Below, piece by piece: positions 12,714-23,800 of a stretch of 64,000 nucleotides of DNA. The DNA lies in assembly GCF_963259705.1 (NCBI RefSeq), contig NC_081842.1, forward strand, positions 91,564,433 through 91,628,432, given 5' to 3'. Position 1 is the stretch's first letter. Each line of letters opens with the position of its first letter. This DNA is from Myotis daubentonii (taxonomy: Eukaryota > Chordata > Mammalia > Chiroptera > Vespertilionidae). Position numbers and translations under genes: made by a program. The notes beneath the pieces are model-generated. The model saw only the letters and a program-made list of their open reading frames with translations, was not told the origin of the DNA and did no database searches.

Positions 12714-12927
12714 TCTATATCTATAAAAGGCTAAATTGACGTGCACATGTGCGATACATATAAAGCTATTGCTGGCGCCAATTGCATGTGTGTGTTTCCA
12801 TCTGTCATTGTCCATTGTGAATTTGGTTGGCTCTTCTATTATAGAGAAAGGGTGAGTAGATATATTAAAATATTTCTTCTAATTAATTTCCTTTCAATGT
12901 ATACAAATTCATGCACTGGACCACTAG
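12714..12927 (+). mobile_element. Short non-autonomous Helitron, plus strand
   Basis: The 5' end lies at TCTATATCTATAAAAGGC (12714, or 12720 if the second TC is the true end). The 3' end is CTAG at 12924-12927 followed by T, next to a degraded palindrome (ACAAATTCATGCACTGG). It belongs to a different subfamily from the others here. The interior has CTATTGCTGGCGCCAATTGC and GGTTGGCTCTTCTATTATAG and lacks the CCACCAGGGGGC palindrome. It is 214 bp with no coding capacity. Confidence 0.82.
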
Positions 12928-13434
12928 TTATATTATATTATTCAATCAATATTATAATCCCAAATACTTTACTCATTTTTATTATAAGAGTTGACATGAC
13001 ATGTACAAATTTTTTCACCAAGATTCACTCATGAAAAGCTCAAATCCCCTAGGATTAGCCAGTACACATGCAAATTTAAAAATCTATATTTTCTATGTTT
13101 GTGCTCATGTGGAAAAGATAGGTAGCACAGCTTGATGACTATTCAAGGGTTTTGCAATATAAAGTATTTAGTTGTACAAAAAAAATTTAGGGAAGTAATT
13201 TTAAAAGTATAAAATGCATACTTTATCAAGCACTAGAAATTCTAAAAAGTGTTTCCCTAAGGCTCATTAGGTGGTATTTATCCTTAATCAACTTCTTTAA
13301 CAGTAAAAATATTTTATTTTGGAAAAAAATAATAAGGAGCAGTTGTTTAGAATTCAAGTACTCTGCTGAGATAGAAAATTTTAAAAGGAAGTACAATTAA
13401 TTTATTAGACAGGTATTATATTTTGAAAACTATG
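12928..13434. other. No recognised element
   Basis: AT-rich unassigned sequence without useful open frames. Confidence 0.4.
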
Positions 13435-13600
13435 CAAAGATTTTACATATATTATTATATTCAATCTTCATAAGTGCATTTGAAAGTAATTCCTGATTTT
13501 CGTATGTGGACATTGATGCTAAGTAACTTGATGAAGATTAAATGCTAATTCCTAAAACTGCCAGGATTCAGATTCTGGACCTTCTGATTCTTATACCATA
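13435..13600 (-). mobile_element. MIR-like SINE relic, minus strand
   Basis: The blocks ATTCAATCTTCATAAGTGC, TGCTAAGTAACTTGATGA and CCAGGATTCAGATTCTGGAC are in minus-strand MIR order. The element is strongly diverged. Confidence 0.5.
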
Positions 13601-14126
13601 TGATCTTCAACCCTCAGCTATTGAAGAAAACGTATAGAATTAACATTGTATGTATGTTACACTGCATAAACACAATTGTTCACATTAGGAACTTATGTTA
13701 TATATTTTTCTTCACACTGAAGAAAACATTTTTTAAAGATAATAGTTTAAGATGGCAAGGTAGCAAAGCAAAACTATATTACAGACAATTTTCTCTAAAT
13801 TTAATTTTTAAGATATGGGGGAAAACTATTAAATCACAGAAAGTTATATTACTGAAAAAGTTGGATGAGAATTTAATTACCTACCTAATGTTTTATTAGT
13901 TTTCAGAAACAATTGAACACCACATTACCTAGGTGTCAATGTTTATTTTTTAAAGCCACATCTTCAATGTAAATATAGATTCTATGCAGAATTACTAATA
14001 GTACATTCAGATTTCAAGGAAACAAATAAATCAATTAAAGAAACCTTAAACATTCAACTAATATAAGTTAAATTATCTTTATTATTTTTTCACACTCAAG
14101 TTCTTGAATAAGTACTGTACTCATTG
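13601..14126. other. No recognised element
   Basis: AT-rich unassigned sequence. The 99-codon frame at 13600-13899 has the lysine, phenylalanine and isoleucine bias of AT-rich noise. Confidence 0.4.
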
Positions 14127-14134
14127 CTCTACAG

Positions 14135-14445
14135 CAGTGGTTCCCAACCTTCCTAATGCCACAACCCTTTAATACAGTTCCTCATGTTGTGGTGACCCCC
14201 AACCATAAAATTATTTTTGTTGCTACTTCATAACTGTAATTTTGCTACTGTTATGAATCGTAATGTAAATATCTGATATGCAGGATGTATTTTCATTGTT
14301 ACAAATTGAACATAATTAAAGCATAGTGATTAATCACAAAAACAATATGTAATTATATATGTGTTTTTCGATGGTCTTAGGCGACCCCTGTGAAAGGGTC
14401 CTTCGACCCCCAAAGGGGTCGCGACCCACAAGTTGAGAACCGCTG
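14135..14445 (-). mobile_element. SPIN_NA hAT element, copy 1, with perfect 8-bp target duplication
   Basis: The terminal inverted repeats are CAGTGGTTCCCAACCTT at the left and the complement of CAGCGGTTCTCAACTTG at the right. The flanks at 14127-14134 and 14446-14453 are both CTCTACAG, an exact 8-bp target duplication typical of hAT transposase. The subterminal GGGTCGCGACCC and GACCCCCAAAGGGGTC blocks and the CATAACTGTAATTTTGCTAC interior match my memory of the SPIN (space invader) non-autonomous family, known for horizontal spread among tetrapods. It is 311 bp with no transposase. Orientation is by convention, with the GGGTCGCGACCC end taken as 5'. Confidence 0.9.
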
Positions 14446-14453
14446 CTCTACAG

Positions 14454-15109
14454 CGTCTCTTTCGATTCATGAAACTGAGAGAAAATCACAGCCCTTCTTA
14501 CTGCTTCACTGAAACTTCCACTGGGTCTCCAGTGATCTAAATGCTGAAGTTAATGAACTCTTATCTATTATCTTTAGTATAAGGAACCACTGTACTATTT
14601 GAAACAACCACTTCCTTACTTTATTCTCTTTAAGACCACATAGTTCTCTTTCTACTGTCTACTCCTACCCTACCCCGCCACCACCACCACCCAATGTATT
14701 TTAAATGCTGTATTTCCATATATTCAATTCTTGGCTATCTTTTCCTTCAGGTTTCCCTTGAAATATCCTCCCTATTTATTTTCTTTACACCCAAAATTGA
14801 GCTATCATTGTGATTCTGAATTTCCTCTCTACACGGATCTAGACCACATTTTAATGATATACGTGGCTGGCTACTAGTTATCTCTTTATGTTTCACAGAA
14901 TCTCAAACTCAGCTACCAACAAATGGAATTCATCGTCCTCTCTTTTATATTATTAGGGATCTGGAAAACTCTATCAACAATTGTTTTTACCTCACTCCAT
15001 GTGTAATTGTTCACCATGACCTCTCAATTATATCACCTAACTTTATCTTGAGAGCTTTTGTTTTTTGCTTCTCAATCCTTACTGCATTGCCCCAATTCAA
15101 ATCCTAAAG
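14454..15109. other. No recognised element
   Basis: Unassigned sequence of moderate AT content with pyrimidine-rich patches and a short CCACCACCACCACC run near 14681. No gene is seen. Confidence 0.4.
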
Positions 15110-15540
15110 ATACCTTATCTTGATCATTGCAACAACCAAATGGACTTTCTTTTCTCAAGTTTGATGAATACTATGATATTTTATATTTGCCTCTTGAATA
15201 GTCATTCTCAACCGCCACTATAATCATTTTGCACCTGCATAGTCCAAACTCCTCACCATGGAATATAAGGTCTGGGAAATACTGCCTTTGCCCACATGTT
15301 CCTTATTATGAAAAAGTACAGTGTTGGTCATTTCATGCAATCTCTTTAATCTGAACATGTTCTCATCCATCTGGAATACCTTCCTCCATCCCTTTTGTCC
15401 ACCAACATGTACTCCTTCTTCAAAACAAATGTCAAAATTCATCTGTTAAATTAACCAAATTAAATCCCTCTCCTATAGTATGATATATTTCTTCATTTGT
15501 GAACCAGTAACCTATTCTCCATGTATCCTTTTACCACTCA
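15110..15540 (+). mobile_element. L2-like LINE relic
   Basis: CATAGTCCAAACTCCTCACC, CTGGAATACCTTCCTCC and ACTCCTTCTTCAAAACAAATG keep the order of the L2 3' region. The coding frame is gone. Call by layout of weak matches. Confidence 0.45.
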
Positions 15541-15927
15541 GCATACTGATTCTAAACTATTCCTCCAGTGAGTTGAGAGTTTCTTGAAAAAATATTTTTG
15601 GATTTTAATTTTTTTCTGCAAGTACATAACATATTTGTTAGCATATTATATGAGTCCCATAAGGGTATAGCAGATGTACACAAATTAAAAGATGGGTAAT
15701 AGACTGTACATTTTCATTTTTCTAAAAATTCAATCTGTATGTCTTAGTTTTCTTGATAATTCAAAGGAGGTCATGGTTGAATTATGAGTAACTATATATA
15801 ATTTGATTTATAAGAATTGGATATAGGTTATAAAGTAAAACACTGGATAAAACATTTTAAAATTTTTAGAAACTTAACCTCAAGTTTCTTGTTTATAAAA
15901 AGGAATATTAATTTAAAAACAATTTTT

Positions 15928-16054
15928 GGCCCTGCCTACGTAGCTCAGTTGGTTAGAGTATCATCCTAATATGCAAAGGTTGCAGATTTGATCCCCGGTC
16001 AGGGCACATACAAGAATCAACCAATGAATGCATCAATAAGTGGACTAACAAATT

Positions 16055-16107
<53 letters not shown>

Positions 16108-16135
16108 CATCAATTAAAATAACAAATTTTAAAGA
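15928..16135 (+). mobile_element. VES SINE (diverged) with long (TC)n tail
   Basis: A tRNA-like head (GTAGCTCAGTTGGTTAGAG as A box region, GCAGATTTGATCCCCGG as B box region) is followed by CAGGGCACATACAAGAATCA. An expanded (TC)n tract at 16057-16102 leads into CATCAATTAAAATAAC. The head is closer to a tRNA than other copies here, but there is no tRNA fold with a CCA-side stem, so this is a SINE and not a tRNA gene. Confidence 0.8.
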
Positions 16136-16692
16136 TTAAATAACTTATAAATTAACATTATTCTTAGCATACTGTATGTATTCATTACATTTGATTTCCT
16201 TTTCTAAGTTTTTTTTCTAACATAGTATCTTTTTGCTCCTTGATTTTGTTTTATTATCTTTTAAAATACAGGGTGATATGTAAATTTCTGTGAGAATTTC
16301 TCTTATTGGAACATCATTGATAAATTGAAATAATCATGGAGATGCCCCTTATTATAATTTCCATTATTAGAGAGGCTTTATTACTTATGTCCAAACTCAT
16401 AGAATCCACTATTAGGATTTGTATTGCAATTTACACTTTAAGACATAGGGGACCCATAATAGAAAAGTACAAAAGTTATTATCTTCTAGTAATAATTATA
16501 TTTTTATGTGGGCTCTGTGTGTGAAAAATCAGCAGGTCATGAAGGACAATAGTACAGTGAAAGAGTGGCCAGCAAGGACATCATTGATCTACAACAGAAG
16601 CAAATGAAGTGTCTCTGGGGACGGAAATAACATAAAAGGGCTGGAGCCAAGGTACTTGGTAATAGAAAATTAGGATTTATGGTGTGAGGGAA
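16136..16692. other. No recognised element
   Basis: AT-rich unassigned sequence between a SINE and a Helitron pair. No gene is seen. Confidence 0.4.
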
Positions 16693-17242
16693 TCCCATCT
16701 AATAAAAGAGAGAAACATAGTAATTGGCGTATGACCGCTACCCTTCCCATTGGCTAATCAGGGCAATATGCAAATTAACTGCCAGCCAAGATGGCTGCCG
16801 GCAGCCAGGCAGCTTGAAACTAACATGGGGCTTGCTTGCTTCAGTGACGGAGGACTCCAATGTTCCCCGCCTGCCACTGCAGGCCTCTGAGCTGCAACTC
16901 TAAGCAACTATGTAACAAATATAGAAGCTAAACAAAACCCCAGAAACCTGCTTTAGTCCGGGTTTCAGCCAGCAGGATCGCAACATTGTAAGCAAAGGCC
17001 AGAAACCTACTTTCAGCAGCGGAGGCCTAAGAGCTGGAGCCAAGCCTCAAAGTAAAGCTGGCCCAGAATAAAAAAAGAAAAAAGAAAAAAAGGAGCGGTT
17101 GGGAGCTTCAGTCACCCCCAGACTGAAAACAGCCCTCAGCCCCTCACCCAGGCTGGCCAGGCACCCCAGTGGGGACCCCCATCCTGATCCAGGACACCCT
17201 TCAGGGCAAACCAGCCAGCCCCACCCGTGCACCAGGCCTCTA
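16693..17242 (+). mobile_element. HeliBat-type Helitron, upstream member of a head-to-tail pair
   Basis: The 5' end TCCCATCTAATAAAAGAG begins at 16693 after an A. The octamer ATGCAAAT lies at 16768-16775, and AAGATGGCTGCC at 16788-16799. The 3' end region is CCGTGCACCAGGCCTCTA, ending at 17242, where the last G of CTAG is missing and the next Helitron starts at once. The interior (about 16835-17130) is unlike the other Helitrons of the window and has an AATAAAAAAAG plus A-rich run at 17067-17092, which suggests captured sequence. No Rep/helicase frame is present. Confidence 0.85.
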
Positions 17243-18155
17243 CCCTATATAGTAAAAGAGTAATATGCCTCCTAGCACCGGGATCAGCGGAGCCACGAGG
17301 CCTCCCGGCACCGGGATCAGCGTGACAGGGGGCAGCATCCAAACCCCCTGATCGCCCTGCAGCTCTGTGTGTGATAGGCAGTGGGGCCACAACCTCCCTA
17401 TCCACCCTGCTCTGTTCGTGACAGGGGAAGGCGCCCGAACCCCCTAATCATCCCTGCTCTGTGCCTGATAGGGGGGAGCTCCCCAACCCCCTGATCACCC
17501 TGCGGTTCAGTGTGTGACGGGGTGCGGTGCCCCAACCCCCTGATCAGCCCTGCTCTGTGTGTGACAGGGTATGGCGCCCCAAACCCCACCCCCCACAGGC
17601 CCTGCTCTGTGTGTGACGGGGTAGGGCCATATCCTCCCCATCAGCCCTGCCTTGACTGTGAGAGTGGTGGCGCCCCAACCCCCTGATCAGTCCTGCTCTG
17701 TGGGTGATAGAGGGTGGCACCCCAACCCCCTGATGGGCCCTGCTATGTGAGTGACAGGGGGCAGTGCCCCAACCCCCTGATTGGCTCTGCTCTGTGCGTG
17801 ACAGGGGTGGCACCACAACCTCCCCATGGACCCTGCCTTGAGTGTGACAGGGGACGGTGCCCCAACCCCCCAATCGGCCCTACCCTGAGCGTGACTGAGG
17901 GTGGCATCACAACCTCCCGATCGCCCTGCTCTGTGCATGACAGGGGGCGGCGCCCCAATTCCCCAATCGGCCCTGCTCTGAGCCTGACCAGGGGCTGCAC
18001 CTAGGGATTGGGCCTGCCCTCTGCCACCCGGGAGCAGGCCTAAGCCAGCAGGGCGTTAACTCCCGAGGGGTCCCAGACTGTGAGCGGGCACAGGCCGGGC
18101 TGAGGGACCCCCCTCCCCCCCCGAGTGCACTAATTTTTGTGCACCGGGCCTCTAG
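17243..18155 (+). mobile_element. HeliBat-type Helitron, downstream member, with 47-bp minisatellite
   Basis: The 5' end is CCCTATATAGTAAAAGAG (17243), a one-base variant of the usual TC start, followed by TAATATGC. The 3' end is CTAG at 18152-18155 followed by T, preceded by the palindrome GTGCACTAATTTTTGTGCAC and a C-rich run. Most of the interior is the minisatellite at 17320-17990. The element is 913 bp, very GC-rich, and has no real coding sequence. Confidence 0.88.
17320..17990 (+). repeat. 47-bp minisatellite inside the Helitron, about 14 units
   Basis: The anchor GTGA (or a one-base variant) recurs at 17322, 17371, 17418, 17465, 17514, 17561, 17613, 17658, 17704, 17751, 17798, 17844, 17891, 17937 and 17984. 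The spacing is mostly 46-47 with extremes of 45 and 52. A unit contains blocks like GCCCCAACCCCCTGATC, GGCCCTGCTCTGTG and GTGACAGGGGGC. Because 47 is not a multiple of three and stops are rare, long frames open by chance in several phases on both strands; these are not genes. Confidence 0.95.
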
Positions 18156-19638
18156 TGTAATATAAAAGGAAAGTTAATTTATGGCATATAAATAGTTTTG
18201 ATGCTACTTAACATGTAGCTTATTAAATGTCTCTACTTAATTGACTCTATGTTATAAAAATACATATACAGACCCTTCTGTTTTTATGTTTTGGGATATA
18301 CTAAGCTATTGTTCACTATTCTGGATGATTGATAAGATATTTGGGAAGGGGGTCATAGAAAAATTCTCACCTACATTTGTGATGTGTTGGATCATTGAAA
18401 GAGAACATACATCCTAACCATTAGTTACACTAATGCAACAATAGTCTTTACATGTAGTTCATTGCATTTTAAAAGCCATATTTTCATTATTTAACTCAGG
18501 CAATCTTTTAAAAAAGTTTTTATAATGTTAGTGTGTTCATGAGAATTATTATAGCTATAATATAATTATAAAACATATTTTATATTAATTTCATACTTTT
18601 TCGAAGTTCTATTTTGTCATTTTTAATAGTTACATGAAGATTTTAAGATACTATTCTATAATCATAGTTCTATAAATGTGACTTTTTATATAATTTATTC
18701 TTTTAGAAATAAAGCAAATTTGCACTCTTCTATTAATTAGTGGATGCTTACATGCTTAAAAAATTATAACTGAATACTGGAAACTGATATACTGTACTTT
18801 ACACTTTAGAAAATACAATCAGCAAAGAGACCAATAATTGCAATTGACTCCACTGGTTTGTGCTATTGGTTGTGGAATTGGTAGTTTAATTTTGTGCTTA
18901 GGGTCATGGCGAAATAATGGACTTATCTTTTTAAAAATAAAAGAAATTCATAATGGATTTGCAAATATGGCAGCTGAAGAAGAAGAAAAGTTTTGCTTCA
19001 CTGAATCTTTGTACATATTTTGGAATAATGCTGCATCATAAGGTCCTGTGGCTGTTTTAAAGAAATTGCCACCAGAGGCCAATTGAACAAGTATGGCTTA
19101 TGACTGACAGTGTAATCGGAATTATTAAACTTCCCTAAAAATAATCAGACCTCTCAGGATGAGATCTGTGCACACTGTTTCCTAGTTTCCCAGTGTATCA
19201 AGTACTTATAATCAAAACACAGATAATATAGTTTTAATTATCATAACCACTTGTCCTGGCTTCTTCTATCCTCCAACTTTTTAATCTTTTGGGAAATTTT
19301 TTCAACTGGAAAAAACAGCATCAGTGTTCCTAAGATGATTATTTTGGAAATAATGCTGAATAGACCAATACTAAAAAAATATAAAACATAATAGAACATG
19401 ATGTTTAGTTAAATTATATGAAGCTTTCCCCAAAACATAATTTTAAGAGCAAAGATCTAAATCATGCTCCACAAATCTGATACCATCATGGGCGTGCTGG
19501 ACATATATCAATATATTCCCTTAGTAAAACAGTTTTGAAAAATGTCTTTAACTTTGTTTCCTACCTTTGCCTAATTTCACATTCATAGCAAAAAAAAAAA
19601 ATGTCTACTCATTCTCCACCTGTGCATCCTTTTACTTA
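18156..19638. other. No recognised element
   Basis: AT-rich unassigned sequence. A short frame at 18838-19041 contains AAEEEEKFCF but belongs to no family I know and has no supporting context. No transposon ends are seen. Confidence 0.4.

Positions 19639-19672
<34 letters not shown>
19639..19672. repeat. (CA)n microsatellite
   Basis: About 16 CA units, uninterrupted. Unassigned AT-rich DNA continues from here to the L1 fragment at 20099. Confidence 0.95.
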
Positions 19673-19673
<1 letters not shown>

Positions 19674-20109
19674 CCTACTTATTAATTATGGGAATTATAA
19701 TAAACATAAAAATCTACTTAAAATAAGATGGGTTGAAAATAAAAATAAAGTTCTGATCATTTTCCCACACTAGAACAGATTGTCTTCTACATAGAAGACT
19801 GTAAACACTGTAAAACACAAGAAACCTACATCAAGAAGCACGAAAACAAGGAGGGCAAGGTGTAAATAGCCAGACCCCAACCGGGACATGTTTTGGAGGA
19901 TTATGTGAATAGAACGTTTTATTTCCTACTGTTAAATTCGTATTTGATGGAACGAATATGTAACATGATATTGTCAGGTCAGGTTTTCTACATGAGTTTC
20001 TAGGAGGAAACACAAATGTCAAGCGAAATAAATAGTTCTTGTGCCACATCCATAGCATAACTAGGTTCAGGATTTCTCCCATTATTGAGTGAGTTACAGC
20101 AGGGTTATT

Positions 20110-20323
20110 TATTTATTTTATTGAATTTATTGGGGTGACATTGGTTCACAAAACCATACACGTTTTAAGTGTATGACTCAATAAAACATCATCTGCACAC
20201 TGCATCGTGCGCCCACTGCCCCAAGCAAAGTCTTTCTGTTCCCATTTCCCCCCACTTTGCCCACCTCCACCTCCCCAACCCGCTTTTACTCTGGCTATCA
20301 CCACACTGTTGTCTGTGTCTACT
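20110..20323 (-). mobile_element. L1 3' UTR fragment with 11-bp target duplication, minus strand
   Basis: On the plus strand it begins TATTTATTTTATTGAATTT (the A-rich tail in reverse) and runs through GGGGTGACATTGGTTCAC, AATAAAACATCATCTG and CACTGTTGTCTGTGTCTACT, the bat L1 3' UTR. The direct repeat GCAGGGTTATT flanks it at 20099-20109 and 20324-20334. At about 214 bp it is an extreme 5' truncation with no coding part. Confidence 0.9.
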
Positions 20324-20334
20324 GCAGGGTTATT

Positions 20335-20581
20335 GACGCTAGGTATCAGAATAAATATTTGAAAGATACACTGGACAGCAACGTCAAAGGATGAGATAAA
20401 GCAACGGGCTGCTGGGAAACAATTGCACACAGTACAGCCTAACGGTCAAAGAGGAGGTGATTTTTAACAGAATATCCCCTGCACACGTGTGAAAGCATGG
20501 ACACATTTCAGAGAGTGCCAGGCTCTGCACACAGTAACAGCTGTAATGAACCAAAGGACATTCTTTATAATAGTCCATTTT
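20335..20581. other. No recognised element
   Basis: Unassigned sequence between the L1 fragment and a SINE. No open frame with family resemblance. Confidence 0.4.
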
Positions 20582-20802
20582 TGCCCAGACAGTATGGCTC
20601 AGTGGTTGAGCATCAACCAATGAACCAGGAGGTCATAGTTCGATTGTAGATCAGAGCACATTCCCTGGTTGTGGGCTAGATCCCCAGTGTGGGGCATGTG
20701 GGGCATGCGGGAGGCAGCTGATCAATGATTCTCCTCTCATCTTTGATATTTCTATAGCCCTCTCCCTCTCTGAAACCAATTCATATATATATATATATAT
20801 AC
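20582..20802 (+). mobile_element. VES SINE with (TA)n tail
   Basis: The head contains ATGGCTCAGTGG (A box) and AGTTCGATTGTAG (degraded B box). It is followed by TTCCCTGGTTGTGGGCTAGA, GGGAGGCAGCTGATCAATG and CTCTCTGAAACCAATTC, then TA units to 20802. A small internal tandem (GGGGCATGTGGGGCATGCGG) lies at 20691-20710. Confidence 0.85.
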
Positions 20803-23800
20803 TTTCGAAAAGTTGGAAACATATCAGTTTGAAGGATTTATTTTTCTAATCTATAACCATTCACTAGCTGGCTCTCTATCAGTTATATTCTTTAAAAAAA
20901 ATAAAGATACTAAAACTTTTAAAAACCAGGATGTTCTTAGTTTAGGTGCCAAATATCCACCCAGGAATTTCACTGATTCTTCTTAGCAACAGACTTTCCT
21001 GGAACCATCCATGTCTGATTGGTAAGTCTTTCCTACAAGGTAAAAAAACAGTGTAAAAACAATGTCTTAGCTCAGAAAAATCTTGGCAGAGAGTACTGGT
21101 ATAAGAAAGAAATATAACCTACAACAAAGAATATCCTCACTGAGAGGAAGCAATTTTAGAAAGCTGATATACTCACCCCAGTGAATTTCTCCTGGCATGT
21201 GTCCCTCTCTAACAGAGAGAGGACAGACCCTTTCAACTGACCTGGAATCCTTTGCCAGAAGCAACGTTCCTCACTCAGTGTTGTAACAGATCATCACCAA
21301 GTCGAAAGCCAAACTGCTTTGGGAATAACATTTTAAATCGCACATTCTCCAGCTATTCTTTGGAGATGAATTCCATTTACCACCAAATAGATATGGATGC
21401 TCCTGTATTGAGCACGGTTTGGGCCAGTTGCTACTAATAGGTAGCATACTTCCCCTTACCCCTACTGAACACACAAGCCCCATAATTTATTCATCTCAAG
21501 TCATCGGCACGGAAGCCTTTGTAGTATTAGGTGGAAAAAGAGAAGTTTCAGTCTACAAGAAATGAAGGCACAGGAAGGTGGTGGATGGGATGGCACCTGT
21601 CTCTACTCAGGCCACAAGGATGTTGAGGGAAACACTGTGTGTTCACATTGTGAGTCTCTAGCACAAGGAGAAGTAGAGGTCCAAGGGCATGGTATGGCAT
21701 AAAGTTGGAGAGAGTGCACTCTTCCCACTTATAACAGAGCTCCTTTCCGGTGCTCAAAGAATTAGAAGCTGGGGAGCATCCAGATAGATATAGCTCCATT
21801 GGATGTATATTAGGTTTTACATCCCAGGTAATGGCAGAGATAATATATTTTCAAGTGGTTTGAAGAAAGGATAATATAAATGGCCAAGAAAAGAAGATAC
21901 ATATAGGGGTTTGGGAGGAACCATATGATGCCTGACATTGACAGATGTGATTTAGGGAAAATAAGGTCACGCACATCCTCTAGGTTACGTACTCAAATCA
22001 CCAGGAGGGCAGTTAGGACGAGGGTTAGGACTGCTGTAAACACACAGCTGTCAAGCTCGGTGGCATTTGGACTGGACAAAAGCATTCTGTTGTAAGGCAC
22101 TTAGAAAAGTACAATTTCATGTGCCATACATTTTTAAAATCGTAGAAAAAAACTATACCTTTGAAATTTTGCAACTGGGAGAGATGCAGAAGAAATGAAC
22201 CCTGATAAAAAAGGATTAATCATACATTGCAGAGCTTATAAACAGAAAACTTTAAAAAGCAGAGTTGAAAAATATTAGGATGTCAAAAAAAAAAAAAACC
22301 CAAAAACCCCGCAAATTTCCGTAAGCAAAAGCTAAAATTAATTGAGTGCACATTAAACAAGAATTGTCACCACCTATTTAAAATTTGAGCCCCGATCTAA
22401 AAAATAAAAAATAAAGAAAATAAAGTTGAAGCCAACAATTCACAGCATTAAGCTCAAAGGTTGCTTTCATGCCTGAGACAAATAATAGCTGGGTTGAAGC
22501 ATTTGTTCTCAAAAAGAAAGTACAAAATTAATGGGCACTCACTCTCCCTGTCGAAATTTGTTTTCCTGATTTGTAAGCAACACACCTCTGAGTATGCATT
22601 TATGAGAGGGGGTATGGAAGAACGGTGGTGCGGGAGAAATTACTCTTGGCCTCTGATAAAGAAGAGTGACTGATAGGGTAATATAGGGTAATTACATTCT
22701 GAAGGAATGCACCCTAATATTTAAAGCTAATTTCCTTTCAATATTATTCATGTATGAAACAAATCTTTCTTCTCCTTCAAATGCTCCCTTATAGTTGGGT
22801 GCCTATTACAGCAAATGGCAGAAAAAAAGCAAAGTGACAACTGTCACTTACTTTAAGACACTTTTTTTTTCTTTCAATTCTGCCATTTTTCATCATTTCT
22901 ACAATTAGCCTATAGACCTGGCTGAAAAGTCACTGCCTGTCTGCCAGGACACAATGAAAGCACAAAATAGTAACAGCATTTCCTTCCTGCCAAAGATGAC
23001 AAACCTCCCAAGGGGATAATTTCTCTCTGGGGATAAAGCCACACAAGGCTCTGACTCGGATCTGTTTTAAGAGTCTTCTGAGCCTGAATGCCAATTATGC
23101 ATGAAATAGTGCAGGGACTACAACAGATGACTAAACCCCCTCTTCTTGGGGTTAGAAACAAGAGCCAGGGGACCTGGAAGACAGAACAGAACATGTGAAC
23201 CACATATGAAAGGTGGAAAAGGAATAAGATTTTACGAGCCTAAAAGAAACAAGAATAGAATATTATAAATGCAGTATTTTATTATCTTCTCTTTGCTCTT
23301 CTGACACCCACTTCTATCTTACATTAATCACCTCTCTGTCTCTCTCTTTCTCATTGCCTTTCTCCCTCTCTCTCTGTTTCTCTTCCCCCCTTCACCCCTG
23401 CGTCACACACGCACACACCTACAAAGTTAATGGAGAACAAACTGCTGACTCCGTGAATAAAAATATTTGAATAGATATAGATATGTGACTAAAATTATAC
23501 CCTGATAAAAATTTAAAGATTAAAGAGCATGCAAAAAGATGAAATATAAGGCAGATTTAAGTTGCTAAGCAACTTGGCATTCACATGAAATCAGATATAG
23601 CAATTTGCTTTGGCAAGACTACATGATAAGTTTAAAGAAACAAAACCAGTTATTAGTTTGAGCTACTAAGTAATTAAAGGAAGAAGAATTAAAAGATTGA
23701 ACTGAATTAAGTCAGTGTTTAACATATAAAAATACAACCAATTTGTCTCAGAGGCCTGAGGGTCCAAACTGATATTTAATTACAAGACAAAAGATGATTG

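Noticed and set aside
17320..17990. Regular 47-bp repeats considered as a CRISPR array
   Set aside because: The whole unit is repeated without variable spacers, it sits within a Helitron, and the window is from a mammal.
17398..18004. Overlapping long frames on both strands in the 17-18 kb region
   Set aside because: They come from the 47-bp GC-rich minisatellite, which lacks stops in several phases. The peptides are repeats of the DNA unit, not a protein family.
16740..18150. GC-rich island considered as a CpG-island promoter of a host gene
   Set aside because: The GC content is that of the two Helitrons and their minisatellite. No exon or splice site follows.
18838..19041. Short frame with AAEEEEKFCF, considered as an exon or a processed pseudogene
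   Set aside because: No similarity that I recognise, no A tail, no target duplication and no flanking splice signals that stand out.
22675..22695. TAGGGTAATATAGGGTAAT, which recalls a homing endonuclease site or telomere-like repeats
   Set aside because: It does not match the I-SceI site, and two TAGGGT units 9 bp apart are too few to be telomeric.
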